The position numbers and the translations under genes are program-made. Shown here piece after piece: positions 46,823-56,656 of a DNA stretch of 64,000 nt (position 1 is its first letter; each line of letters opens with the position of its first letter). The stretch comes from Chloroflexi bacterium TSY. Lineage in GTDB: Bacteria > Chloroflexota > Anaerolineae > Caldilineales > Caldilineaceae. The stretch is from assembly GCA_019217005.1 (NCBI GenBank), contig JAHBNG010000046.1, positions 36,842 through 100,841 on the forward strand, read 5' to 3'. The notes beneath the pieces were generated by a model. The model did no database searches and was not told the origin of the DNA. It saw only the letters and a program-made list of their open reading frames with translations.

Positions 46823-47821
46823 TTATCCTGACCCAAACAACCCCGCAAACGTCTTCCCACAAATCTGCTCCTTCTCCTTATCACTCAAATAAGGATTCGT
46901 CCGCACCTCGGCCACCGGTCCACTAATCGGCCCCATATCAAACGGATAGTCGCTGCCAATCCCAACGTGGTCCGCACCAACCAGATCAACCAGATAGCGA
47001 AGGGCCTGCGGGTGGAACGACATGCAATCGAAGTAGACTTGCTTCAGATAGTGACTGGGTGGATGCGGTATGGCCTCGGTACACTCTTTGGTGCGCACTT
47101 TGTAGCCATGATCCATGCGCCCTACAATATAGGGAAAGACGCCGCCCGCATGGGCAAAGACGATCTTGAGGTTGGGTAGACGTTCCAAGATGCCACCATA
47201 AATTACGCTGGCGATGGCCAGACCCGTCTCTGCCACCATGCCGAGCAAGTTGTGCAGATAGTAGTCCTGCATTCGCTCTTCACCCGCAGGGATGTAGGGG
47301 TGAATGAAGACGGGTACATCCAGTTCGGTGAAGGTCTCGAAGAGGGGGAAATAGTCGGGATGGTTTAGATTCTTTCCACCAACATTTGAGCCAATTTGAA
47401 AGCCATGTAGACCCAGTTCCGTGATGGCACGTTTGGCTTCGACAATCGATGCATCTATGTCCTGAAGCGGCACGGTGGCCAAGCCAACAAAGCGATCTGG
47501 GTAGTCATTGACTCGTTCGATGATGCTCTCGTTCAGACGCGAGGCCAATTCAATTGCCGCGGCTGGTTCGGCCCAATAGGAGAGTGTTGGCGGTGCCGAT
47601 GAGATGGCAGCCATGTCCACGCCTGTCTGATCCATGTCGGCGATCATCTGCTCGGCGGCGTGGAAATCTGGTGTCAAAGGGTGGTCGAAATTGCCGGGAC
47701 AGACCAGATGCTCTCGTCCATCATCGCGCCGTTCGAGTGACGCTTGGAATGAGTTGGGCTTACGGGCTGCGTCGAGAAATGCTTGGGGGAAGAAGTGGCA
47801 ATGGATGTCGAGGATGGGCAT
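46823..47821 (-). CDS. Amidohydrolase-2 family decarboxylase/hydrolase
   Basis: 332 residues; ATG at 47821. Metal-dependent TIM barrel related to ACMS decarboxylase: ILDIHCHFFPQAF (HxH), VPVFIHPYIP, IVFAHAGGVFP, and GSDYPFDMG with the conserved Asp. Substrates in this family are aromatic or unsaturated acids and lactones. The gene is in the sugar-catabolism neighbourhood, where relatives hydrolyse sugar lactones. Confidence 0.88.
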   Translation of the reverse strand: MPILDIHCHFFPQAFLDAARKPNSFQASLERRDDGREHLVCPGNFDHPLTPDFHAAEQMIADMDQTGVDMAAISSAPPTLSYWAEPAAAIELASRLNESIIERVNDYPDRFVGLATVPLQDIDASIVEAKRAITELGLHGFQIGSNVGGKNLNHPDYFPLFETFTELDVPVFIHPYIPAGEERMQDYYLHNLLGMVAETGLAIASVIYGGILERLPNLKIVFAHAGGVFPYIVGRMDHGYKVRTKECTEAIPHPPSHYLKQVYFDCMSFHPQALRYLVDLVGADHVGIGSDYPFDMGPISGPVAEVRTNPYLSDKEKEQICGKTFAGLFGSG

Positions 47822-47844
47822 GGTTGGGTCCTTGGAATTTGTTT

Positions 47845-48048
47845 CTAGATTTGGAGATGTTCAAAAACTGTTAGTCGTACATCCCAGATTAACTCGCTAA
47901 ACCCCTCATCGCCAAAATCAAACAGCGAGCGGGCAACGTCGACGCTCACATGATTATGAAAGAGGCGAAATCCAGTCTTCTCGGCAAGCTGTTTTGCAAT
48001 CGTCAGTTTTCCGCTTGCTTCAGAGCCGTAAATGATGATGAGTTTCAT
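47845..48048 (-). pseudogene. P-loop kinase-like gene, 3'-truncated
   Basis: Starts MKLIIIYGSEASGKLTIAKQ with a Walker A (GSEASGKLT), then LFHNHVSVDVARSLFDFG, the start of a small kinase-like AAA family normally near 180 residues. The frame ends after about 67 residues, against the promoter region of the amidohydrolase gene. Confidence 0.7.
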
Positions 48049-48135
48049 GGTGATCAACAAACTAGTGCATCGTCCATGCTAAAAAGGCGAGCAAGGCTAA
48101 CTATGCCAACCCGTCTTTTTAGGCAAGATAATGTA

Positions 48136-49192
48136 CTAGCGGTTTGTTTTGCTTAAATAGGCCACGCTATCCGCTGCCAGCGCATTCGGGCTGTCGGCCA
48201 GTGGACGCCAGATGCAGGTTGCACCGGCTAATTCCGGAATGACGGCGTTGAATGACTCCACAACCAGCCAGCCATCATAACCGACATCATCTAATGCCTG
48301 AAAGGTGCCTGACCAATTGACCTGGCCTGTCCCAACGGTACCGCGGTCATTCTCGCTGGTATGAAAGTGTTTGATATACTCAGTAGATCCAAATTTCAGG
48401 TTTTGAGAGAGAATTCTGGCGAAACAGTTGACATAAATACAAATTTGCCGGTCGATATCTAGTTTTTGCGTTAGATTTGGGCGATTTTCAGATATGAAAT
48501 AGGTTGTTTTCTGTAACCGAAATCTGAATAAATGACTCCAAAATCCCTGCAATCTCGACTGAAAATAGCCAAAAACGCCAAATTTGGATCTACTGAGACT
48601 GCTTGGCTAGCCGGATCGCATCGGGCGTCGATTTCTCTTCGATGTGCATGTGGAAGGTATCGAGCAACAGGCCAATCGATGGGTGGTTTACCTGTTCCAT
48701 GAGGCGGACACCGTCGGCTACTGTGTTGATCATGAAGGTCTCGAAGCGATTGAGCGGTTCTAATGCGAGCGTAACACCATTCTCTTCGGCGGTCTTGCCC
48801 ACTTCTTGCAATGACTGAACAGAGAGCGCCCACTCATCAGACGTGTAGCCGCGTCCGCGTAACTCGCCAACTGGCACAAGCATTGGCCCACACAGAATCG
48901 ATGCACCTAACTCCGCCGCTTTACGAACCACAGATTGGAGCCAGCGGACACCACCGACGGATGTGTTAGAGTCGATCAGATTGATGCCGTCTGGTAGAGC
49001 GGTTGATGTTGTACAGCTGAGGCCACAATCCTGAAGAGAGGAACGAATTGCAGAGACATCCAAGCTATCAGGATCAAAGATGGGAATCTCGACGCCGTCG
49101 TACCCCATCTTCTTGATTTGTGGCAAAAGAGCAAGCTCTTCGTCACCCACTTGTCCGCTCCAAACCATCAGGTGAACACCCAATTTTCGCAT
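48136..49192 (-). pseudogene. Sugar epimerase (D-tagatose 3-epimerase-like), split by MITE family 2
   Basis: Starts MRKLGVHLMVWSGQVGDEEL at 49192 and runs to RLAKQ; a 215-bp MITE follows, then YIKHFHTSENDRGTVGTGQVNW to the stop at 48136. Removing the MITE and one 5-bp duplication joins them in frame (RLAKQYIKHFHTSE). Metal ligands are visible: VTLALEPLNRFE, GLLLDTFHMHIEE, HTSENDRG and LVVESFN. D-tagatose/D-psicose 3-epimerase-type enzymes interconvert ketohexoses. Upstream are the sugar ABC transporter genes on the same strand, which fits uptake plus epimerisation. Confidence 0.88.
48381..48595. repeat. MITE family 2, copy 1
   Basis: 215 bp, non-coding, with inverted ends CAGTAGATCCAAATTT / AAATTTGGATCTACTG. 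The flanks are ATACT (48376-48380) and AGACT (48596-48600), a 5-bp duplication with one mismatch. Nearly identical over its length to 58627-58841 (one difference seen). It interrupts the epimerase gene. Confidence 0.92.
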
Positions 49193-49387
49193 ACATACAC
49201 CTACTTATTTCAACTTGACTGGAGTAGACATTATATGGATTGAAAATAGGACACAGATTTTCAGGATGAACGCGGATTATCTTAAAGAAAATCCGTGAAA
49301 TCTGTGTTCATCCGTGTCCCATATTCTTAATCCTTATAATCTCTAGTTTTTAATCTTCCCGAAGGGGGCACAAATAGATTCATTTCA
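49193..49387. other. Intergenic palindrome (dispersed repeat type)
   Basis: GGACACAGATTTTCAGGATGA near 49249 is partly complementary to TCATCCGTGTCC ending at 49319, with AATCCGTGAAATCTGTG between. This gives a long imperfect stem of the ACACGGAT...AACACAGATT type found dispersed in many genomes. It may separate the epimerase gene from the transporter genes. Confidence 0.55.
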
Positions 49388-50233
49388 TCAGCCCTTCAAC
49401 CCCGATAACACAATCCCTTCTACAAACGCTCGTTGTGCGAGAAAGTAGATTGCAATAACCGGCAGGACCATCAACGTCGCCAGCACCATGACGTAGTGAG
49501 TCCAATCGAGACCACCCTCGAAGTATTGTAGCGCATTCAGACCCAAAGCCAGCGTATACATGTCGCGCTTCTTGAGGTAGATGAGTGGAGCCAAAAAATC
49601 GTTCCAATTGTGCAAGAGCGCCAACACAACGACAACGGTTAGAGCGGGTCGAGCAAGTGGCAAAATTATCTGGGCGAAAATCCGTGGGCGACTGGCTCCA
49701 TCGATGCGGGCAGCGTCTTCGAGCTCCATTGGAATGGTGCGGAAGAATTGACGCAGCAGAAAGATCGTGATCGGTCCACCAAACCAGTCGGGCACAATTA
49801 AGGGCAAAAATGTGCCGACCCACCCAAGCCGCGTAAAGAGGATGAAGACCGGAATCATGGTCACAACAAAGGGCAACATGACGGTGGCCAAAATCAGACC
49901 AAAGACAAAATCACGTCCCCAAAAGCGCAGGCGAGCAAAGGCGTAGGCGGCCAACGAGGAGCTGAGGACGACTCCCGCCGTTGAAAACATCGTGATAACC
50001 AAGGTATTGTAGGTATACTGGAGAACCGTCACTACTTCGAAAACTTCAGCGTAGTTAGACCAGCGAATGGGATTGGGGATCCATTGGGGTGGAAAAGTGA
50101 AAATTTCGTGAGGTGCCTTGAGGGATGACGAGACAAGCCAAAAGAAGGGGATGAGCATAATCAGCCCGCCACCTGCAAGAACCAAGTGGATCAAGATGCG
50201 ATTCAAAGAGATGCGCGATTCGACGGGCGTCAT
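49388..50233 (-). CDS. Carbohydrate ABC transporter permease (MalG type)
   Basis: 281 residues from the ATG at 50233, overlapping the stop of the upstream permease by one base (TAATG). Six membrane segments and the EAA loop EDAARIDGASRPRIFAQIILP (key residues EDAARIDGA), which contacts the ATPase. No ATP-binding gene is nearby, so a shared MsmK-type ATPase is expected elsewhere. Confidence 0.93.
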   Translation of the reverse strand: MTPVESRISLNRILIHLVLAGGGLIMLIPFFWLVSSSLKAPHEIFTFPPQWIPNPIRWSNYAEVFEVVTVLQYTYNTLVITMFSTAGVVLSSSLAAYAFARLRFWGRDFVFGLILATVMLPFVVTMIPVFILFTRLGWVGTFLPLIVPDWFGGPITIFLLRQFFRTIPMELEDAARIDGASRPRIFAQIILPLARPALTVVVVLALLHNWNDFLAPLIYLKKRDMYTLALGLNALQYFEGGLDWTHYVMVLATLMVLPVIAIYFLAQRAFVEGIVLSGLKG

Positions 50234-51201
50234 TAGTTGCTTCCCTCTGTTTCGTAATAGACCCATCGCTTTTGGCTGTAGAAGAGAAGCCACGTCAGCA
50301 GCATAATGACGACAAAGAGCACCCAAGCCATGGCGGATGCATAACCGTTGCGGAAATAGCCAAAGGCGTTGCGGAACATATAGAGCACATAAAAGAGTGC
50401 TGCATTGTCTGGCCCGGCTGAAGAAGATGAAGGGTTGGAGACAAAGAGGACGTAGGCCACGCCAAAGACCTGAAAACTGTTGATCACGTTGACAATCAAC
50501 TGATAAAAGATGATAGACGAGGTCAAGGGAATGGTAATGTGGCGGAATTTGGACCATGCCCCCGCACCATCTACTTCAGCGGCCTCATAGAAGGTAGTCG
50601 GAACACCCTTGATTGAGGCCAGGAAGATCAGAACCGAGTTGCCCAACCCCCAAAGGCTGATGAAAACGATAGAAGGGATAATCCAATCTGGATCGGTCAA
50701 CCATCGAGGCGCGGGCAATCCCAGGACCTTAAGTGGGTAGTTAATCGGGCCAAACTCTGGATTGAGTCCCCAACGCCAGATGGTGGCGCTGGCCACCACC
50801 GGCACAACAGAGGGAAGATACCAGATAGTGCGGTAGGTATTGATCCCTCTAACGTTACGACTCATCAAAATGGCAATCAGATAGGCCGCAATAAGCGAGA
50901 GAGGGACAAAGAGAAGCACGTAGCGAAGCGTGACTTCAACCGATTTGAGCCATAGCTCATCCGTAATCAGTTTTGAATAGTTGGCCAGCCCAATCCATCG
51001 AGGTGCTGTAATAATCTCATACTTTGTGAAGCTGAGAAAGAGGCTCGCCGCGACGGGACCAATCTTAAAGAAGAGCAACCCCAATACAGCAGGTAGAATA
51101 AAAAGCCAACCAAAAAAGGTCTCTTCAAAACTAAGCCGTTCATAGAAGCGGCGCGAACGCGTTTGGGGTGCGCTCGCGCCTGAAGTTGCGACAGATTGCA
51201 T
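50233..51201 (-). CDS. Carbohydrate ABC transporter permease (MalF type)
   Basis: 322 residues; ATG at 51201, 15 bases after the binding-protein gene. Six membrane segments with the EAA-loop YEAAEVDGAGAWSKFRHITI. Partner of the MalG-type permease. Confidence 0.93.
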   Translation of the reverse strand: MQSVATSGASAPQTRSRRFYERLSFEETFFGWLFILPAVLGLLFFKIGPVAASLFLSFTKYEIITAPRWIGLANYSKLITDELWLKSVEVTLRYVLLFVPLSLIAAYLIAILMSRNVRGINTYRTIWYLPSVVPVVASATIWRWGLNPEFGPINYPLKVLGLPAPRWLTDPDWIIPSIVFISLWGLGNSVLIFLASIKGVPTTFYEAAEVDGAGAWSKFRHITIPLTSSIIFYQLIVNVINSFQVFGVAYVLFVSNPSSSSAGPDNAALFYVLYMFRNAFGYFRNGYASAMAWVLFVVIMLLTWLLFYSQKRWVYYETEGSN

Positions 51202-51216
51202 GAGTTATAGAGAATA

Positions 51217-52584
51217 TTACGAGATTTCTCCCGTCTCCAAAATCTGTTCGGAGCCAGCACGCACTTCTTCAGCCATCTCCTCCCAGCGGGCATCACCAAT
51301 CCAGAGGCGATCCAGGAAGGGACCCCAGAAGTCGAGCATGGTCTGATACCAACCACCATAGTAAGAGCCGATTGTATCTCCAGGCCAACGGAACGTTTCT
51401 GGGTCCTCAAACGCATCGTAGAAGACTTGGCGCGATGCTGTGTCTGGTGGTGCTTCGTTGCTCAAGAAGCGATCGCGCAGATCTTTGCGAATGGGTTGCT
51501 GCATCCCCAAGTCAACGAGAATAGTCTGCCCAGGTTTGCTACAGGTGGCGAAGAAAGCAAAATCGTATGATTCTTGTGGATGATCGGTCTTGGAGAAGAC
51601 GCAGAGGGGCGAATAGTGACCGTATGAGACTTTGGTCTTGTTGTATGGCACTTGGAATGTCCCCCAGTTGACGCCCGCTTGATTGATGCGCCCAACAGAC
51701 CAGACACCAATGTGCTGCATGGCAACTGTGCCAGCCTGCAAACTGATTTCACCAGCAGCTTCGTAAAGGGGTGATGGGCTGACAAAGTGCTCCAGACCCA
51801 GATCCGCCAGCCAGTTCATGGCTTCGCTAAACTCTGGTGAATCCATCGGCATGGTTCCATCATCTGCAATGACCTCACCGTCATTGGACCAGATGTAGGT
51901 TGGGCGACCATGCCCTCTGCCTGGAATCAGTCCATACTGGCGGACGCGAGCCGGATCAAAACCAGAATCATTTGGCGTATTATCATCCAAGTCGAAGGTC
52001 AACTGCTTGGCCAGCTCAATTACCTCGTCCCACGTCATCCATTCAGTTTGAGAAGGATGGTCGAGACCCTGTTCATCGAAGAGATCTTTGTTATACGCCA
52101 TGCACATTGCGCCACTGTCCCACGGAAGACCCCAGCGTGCTCCGTCGTAGGTCTGTGCGATCCAGACATTTTCCACATAATCATCTTCATTGAAGTCGGG
52201 GTCCGATTCCAGGAAAGGCTCTAGATTGGTGGTGACGCCTTTGCGCGTCAGTGGACCCGTGGTGCGGTTGGCGTCAAACCAGATATCGGGACCTGTGCCA
52301 GCCGAGATCATGATCAAGAGCGCTTCTTGGTGCGACGCGCCTGCTACCGCATTGATCTCAAATTCAATGTTTGGTGTCGACTCTTTGTAGAGCGTCATCT
52401 GCTGATCCATCACATCTTCGATGAATTGACCCCCGCGGTTGAAAAAGTTAAGCGTAATCGGCTCCTGAGATGCGCCTCCGCCAGCTGGTGCGACGGGTAC
52501 AGCACAAGCTGCTAGCGTCGTAACTGCCGCGCTCCCAGCTGCTAATTGTAGGAACCGACGCCGACTGAGTGTTTTTGATTGCAT
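51217..52584 (-). CDS. Sugar ABC transporter substrate-binding lipoprotein (Tat)
   Basis: 455 residues from the ATG at 52584 (GGGAG upstream; the open frame extends further but without a start signal). Twin-arginine signal SRRRFLQLAAG and lipobox TLAAC with Cys27, then ITLNFFNRGG and the family-1 extracellular solute-binding fold (AGTGPDIWFD, GLPWDSGAMCMAYNKDLFDE, QAGTVAMQHIGVW). Exported folded and lipid-anchored; delivers a sugar to the two permeases. Confidence 0.93.
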   Translation of the reverse strand: MQSKTLSRRRFLQLAAGSAAVTTLAACAVPVAPAGGGASQEPITLNFFNRGGQFIEDVMDQQMTLYKESTPNIEFEINAVAGASHQEALLIMISAGTGPDIWFDANRTTGPLTRKGVTTNLEPFLESDPDFNEDDYVENVWIAQTYDGARWGLPWDSGAMCMAYNKDLFDEQGLDHPSQTEWMTWDEVIELAKQLTFDLDDNTPNDSGFDPARVRQYGLIPGRGHGRPTYIWSNDGEVIADDGTMPMDSPEFSEAMNWLADLGLEHFVSPSPLYEAAGEISLQAGTVAMQHIGVWSVGRINQAGVNWGTFQVPYNKTKVSYGHYSPLCVFSKTDHPQESYDFAFFATCSKPGQTILVDLGMQQPIRKDLRDRFLSNEAPPDTASRQVFYDAFEDPETFRWPGDTIGSYYGGWYQTMLDFWGPFLDRLWIGDARWEEMAEEVRAGSEQILETGEIS

Positions 52585-52807
52585 ACTCGTTTCTCCCTTG
52601 TGATTCGATAGTGGATCGAATGGACTTCGAAATAGATAGTTATGAGACAGTGATTTAGTCAAAGTGAATGTTTGGTGTAGTATGTTCTGAGGAACAGTCA
52701 TATGTGACCAATTGTCGGGGAGTCCGCAGAACGTCGGAAATTAGGCTACCATCGATTCAGGAGCTTGTCAAACAAATTCATATTTAGGGTTGTGCCTTCC
52801 TAATTCA

Positions 52808-54133
52808 CTACGCCAATCGCTCAATCTGTGCACCCAATTGCCGCAACGTCTCATCAATCTGCTGATAGCCTCGATCAATTTGGCCGATGTTACCGATCGT
52901 TGTCGTTCCCTCTGCCGCCAGCGCAGCCAAAACGAGGGCCATACCTGCACGGATATCGGGGCTGCTAACTGGTTGACCATAGAGCTGGCTCGGTCCGACA
53001 ATGACGGCACGGTGAGGGTCACAGAGGATGATCTGTGCGCCCATTGCAATCAGCTTATCCACAAAGAAGAGGCGGCTTTCGTACATCTTCTCATGGATAA
53101 TGATGGTGCCTTGTGCTTGTGTTGCGGTGACGGTGGCAATACTCATGAGATCGGGCGGGAATTGGGGCCAAGGGGCATCGTCAATTTTGGGAACTGCACC
53201 ACCAAAATCGGGCTTCACATATAGCTCTTGCTCACGCTCAATCACAAGCGTATGGGGATATAATTGAGCTGAGATCTCGTGCTCTGCTGGACTTGCTTCT
53301 TCGAAGTGCATTTGGACACCCAAGCGCCCACTAAAAACCATTTCCACCATGCGCAGTTGCTCAGGAACAACGCCCCGAATCCGCAATTCGCCATCGGTAA
53401 TGGCGCCCAACCCAATATAGCTCCCCACCTCAACAAAATCCGGGCTAATGAAAAGCTCTCCACCACTTAATTCCTCTTGTCCATGAACCACAAGTGTATT
53501 CGTACCAATTCCTTCGATTGGACAACCCATAGAGACCAAAAGGCGACACAAATCTTGAACGTGAGGCTCACAAGCCACGTTGCGTAAAACGCTGGTGCCT
53601 TTGGCCAATGAGGCTGCCATGACGGCATTTTCAGTAGCGGTGACAGAGGCTTCGTCTAATAAGATATCCTGCCCTTGCAGTGAACCATTTGTGCGTAGTT
53701 CGAAGTGACCGTTGTAACACATCTCTGCTCCTAAAGCATCAAAGACCAGAAGGTGTGTATCAATACGGCGACGACCGATATCATCCCCCCCCGCAGACGC
53801 ATCAACAACAAAGTGATGATGACGAGCCAAAAGTGGCCCCATGAGAGTTAATGAACCACGAATGTGGGAAAAAAGTTCAGAATTCGGCGCTGTGCTCCGT
53901 GCATTGGCAGCGCACAGTGTAATGCTGCTATCATGATCGTCATATTCGACGCCAAGCTCTTCTAAAATTTGTAGCATCGTTTTGACATCATTGATTTGGG
54001 GGACATTGTGGAGAGTAACAGGTTTATCAGTCAAAAGACAGGCTGATAATAACGGCAAGGCCGCATTTTTGTTTCCAATGGGCGTGACAGTTCCTTCGAT
54101 TGGATGTCCACCTTCTATTACAAATGATGACAT
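52808..54133 (-). CDS. murA: UDP-N-acetylglucosamine 1-carboxyvinyltransferase (MurA) with Asp117
   Basis: 441 residues; ATG at 54133. Transfers enolpyruvate from PEP to UDP-GlcNAc, the first committed step of peptidoglycan synthesis. Lys22 and Asn23 ([13 protein letters not shown]), Arg residues in GRRRIDTH and the Asp in [11 protein letters not shown] are conserved. The loop that usually reads PGGCxIG is here SAGGDDIG: Asp117 replaces the catalytic/fosfomycin-binding Cys115 (E. coli numbering). The same replacement in mycobacterial and chlamydial MurA gives natural fosfomycin resistance while keeping activity. It stands alone between the sugar transporter and an IS. Confidence 0.93.
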   Translation of the reverse strand: MSSFVIEGGHPIEGTVTPIGNKNAALPLLSACLLTDKPVTLHNVPQINDVKTMLQILEELGVEYDDHDSSITLCAANARSTAPNSELFSHIRGSLTLMGPLLARHHHFVVDASAGGDDIGRRRIDTHLLVFDALGAEMCYNGHFELRTNGSLQGQDILLDEASVTATENAVMAASLAKGTSVLRNVACEPHVQDLCRLLVSMGCPIEGIGTNTLVVHGQEELSGGELFISPDFVEVGSYIGLGAITDGELRIRGVVPEQLRMVEMVFSGRLGVQMHFEEASPAEHEISAQLYPHTLVIEREQELYVKPDFGGAVPKIDDAPWPQFPPDLMSIATVTATQAQGTIIIHEKMYESRLFFVDKLIAMGAQIILCDPHRAVIVGPSQLYGQPVSSPDIRAGMALVLAALAAEGTTTIGNIGQIDRGYQQIDETLRQLGAQIERLA

Positions 54134-54296
54134 GGTTGTTCCTTTTTCATGTTGGGTATTGTGTATTGCATTTTGCGTGGGCTAAAAGACTCTTTATTGC
54201 GTTGCGGGGAGCTATCAGTCTATACGCCAAGTGAATTCTACTGAGCACCGCCATCACTTTAAAATAAATTTCATCTGTTTCAGTCGTATAGAACAG

Positions 54297-55789
54297 CTTT
54301 ACTTTCTGGTAAAGGCTTGAGTGACAAAGGGCAAACCGAAAGGGGCGGAAAAAAGAATCCACCCTGAAAAAACGGGATAAAATGTAAAAATAGTGCTCGG
54401 CTAGTTTAAGCAGCGGCATTGAGGCGGCGATGAGCGAGAACGCCTTTAGGGAAATGGTGTGAAACCGAGGCCTTTTTCCGAAAGTCAGGGTCGAGTTGGT
54501 CAGGAGTTGGAAAAAGAGCACTCGAGAGAACACGGCGCAGCCTGCCGGGAGTGGATTGAGGCTCTCGATCCCAGTAGCCAGTCGGTATGGGAGGAAGAGA
54601 AGCGGCTAAATGGGAAAGAAGATTGCCAGCCAGCAGCCCCAGTTCAGGTAAGCGGAAACAAGCCTCATCGGCATGAACAAATTGACGATGTAAGCCAATC
54701 ATCTGCTTGGAAGCCAAGGGGGGAGGTTCAACAGGCCAGCGTTCCAGGTAGACAAGATAAATGGTTTCAGGCTGCAAAGTCATAACGGTCGCCAAAACCA
54801 AAGGTGTGTTGTAGGCCGGATCCTGAATGACGTAAATCGAGTAGGTACGGTTGGCTGTATCCACCTTGGTTGTTCTGGGGACGAGATTGTGCCATGCTTG
54901 ATAGCAAATCAGGCGACCACTATAGAGAAAGCGACCAGACGAGTCCGGAGTTGTAGCCTCGAGTCGCTTTCCTTATAGCTGCGAGAGAGCGGACGCACAA
55001 TATCACCATATTCAGGTGGTCTGCCTTTTCTTTGCGTTTGGGGAACTCATTGCGGCGCACTGTGCAGTTAATGGCTTCCCGCAGGACAAATCGGTCTATG
55101 CCGCTTTCTAGCATTTCTCTGATTGTAAACCCGGCATCGACCACCGCCACTTCGTCTGACTCCAGTGATTTCTTCGTCTCTTTCAGCAGCTTTTTCCGAA
55201 ACTCACTTTCCTTTGTTCCAACCGTGCATCTCATGATTGCCTTGAGCAGTGGCACTCGCTTCCCGCCTATCTCCCCCGAGCTTATCATCACTCCAAAGAT
55301 GAGCGCGGCAATGCCCGACGAGCCGTTGAGTTATAGAGTCGGTTCACTTTCCCTTGCAGCTTCGGTCGCCAGAACCCTGTGATATCTATGCTTTTCACTC
55401 GGTACCCTTCTAACTTTTTTGCCTCCCATTCCCTTTCCACTTCTTCTTGCCACGACCCCAGCAGACTTGTGATATCCCATGATCCATATCAGCTCCACCA
55501 GCTTCGCCGGAGCTCCTCATCTTCAAACCCGCTTTCTTTCAATGCGCTATGGATTGCTCCTCGACTTTTCAGAAACGACCCATTCAGCATTGCCCACATC
55601 AGACGCATTACATTTACGTTTGTTCCCATCGGCGTTACTTGCAATACATTCATCAGTACTGCTATAGTTATTTCTGGCGCGGTTAGCATTCCTTCCTCCT
55701 TTTTTGGGTTCTCTACCTTTTGGATGAACTGCTAACCGCTTTTTGTCACATTTCTCACCTCATCTCTTTTCTTTTACCAGAAAGTAAAG
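54297..55789 (-). mobile_element. Insertion sequence, copy 2 (same as 3095-4599)
   Basis: 1493 bp with the same CTTTACTTTCTGGTAAA ends and a 5-bp target duplication AACAG (54292-54296 and 55790-55794). The target lies inside a larger inverted repeat, ACTTTAAAATAAA (54256-54268) and TTTATTTTAAAGT (55800-55812), so the IS entered a pre-existing hairpin. Confidence 0.9.
54406..55689 (-). pseudogene. Transposase of IS copy 2, frameshifted
   Basis: Same transposase as at 3204-4500, in at least three frames: MLTAPEITIAVLMNVLQ (55689), ISSGEIGGKRVPLLKAIMRC (55290), and VDTANRTYSIYVIQDP to RRLNAAA (54864-54406). The C-terminal region is in one frame here, unlike copy 1. Small deletions near 55430-55490, 55310 and 54950 break the rest. 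Confidence 0.8.
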
Positions 55790-55794
55790 AACAG

Positions 55795-56507
55795 TCGACT
55801 TTATTTTAAAGTTACAAGCTATAGCATTTCAGGCAAAGATTTTCCTGTCATGGATGGCATTTCAGTCGGTCAGCTCGTCAGCTCTCTGGCTGACCGGCTG
55901 AAATGCTGACAAGCTACTGTTTTGCGTGGAAAAACATTATCCGAACATCTATAGTGCGGTATCTATTCGAACCGGATACGTAGACAGTGAACCTTACCAT
56001 CAACTATCCAACATCTTTTATTGAAACATGAGGCAAGGTGAATCGCAAAGATGAACGTCTGACAGAACAAATTCGTTCCTGTATCAGCCCATATTTATGC
56101 TTCGTTTACGTCGAACAGGCGTTCCATTTCGTGTATCCAGAACTTCGGCAAATTTGGTGTTTTGTGGTATAATAGAGAAGCATTTCGGATTTCATCTTGC
56201 ACTCTAGGTTCTGTTGATATCTAACCGGAGTTCTGTGTGAAAACATGGTCTTCCTTTGTCTAGTAGAGCTGTGGGAAAATCACGTTTTCCTCTCAACCTT
56301 AATATAAAGGGTCGTCTGAGGAATTGTGTGGTTTTCAGTAGGTTTGTTGGTTAGATGGTTGGTTGACAAACTAGCAAACCAACAAACTACCAACGTTTAC
56401 CCCACAAAACCTCAAAGAACCATATAAAGTACGTCCTTAGAAGAATGGTGGCGTTGTGTGACGATTTTTCTGAGAAGTGCGGTTAAATATCAATAGCTCC
56501 TAATTTT
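55795..56507. other. Intergenic with a strong hairpin
   Basis: At 55857-55906 GCATTTCAG-TCGGTCAGC pairs with GCTGACCGG-CTGAAATGC around a 14-base loop. A TGTGGTATAAT extended -10-like sequence lies at 56164-56173, with no obvious gene behind it until 56611. I see no reading frame. Confidence 0.45.
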
Positions 56508-56590
56508 GGGCGTGTGTCCCAGAGTGTGTAAATGCAACCGATTCTCTGACTGAGCGGCGTCCATTTACACATTTTGTGGTACACACTCTA
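56508..56590 (+). promoter_or_regulatory. Conserved ~80-base upstream element, copy A
   Basis: Shares the blocks GGGCGTGT, TGTAAATGC, TTCTCTGACTGA, CATTTACAC and TTGTGGTACACACTC, in order, with 32715-32794 (minus strand). TGTGTAAATG and CATTTACACA can form a 10-bp stem here. It ends 20 bases before the GTG start of the split membrane-protein gene. Confidence 0.62.
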
Positions 56591-56656
56591 ATTTTGGAGA
56601 GAACAAATTCGTGGGGATCATTGATAGTCTCTCAGCTGGATATCGTTTCACCAGCC

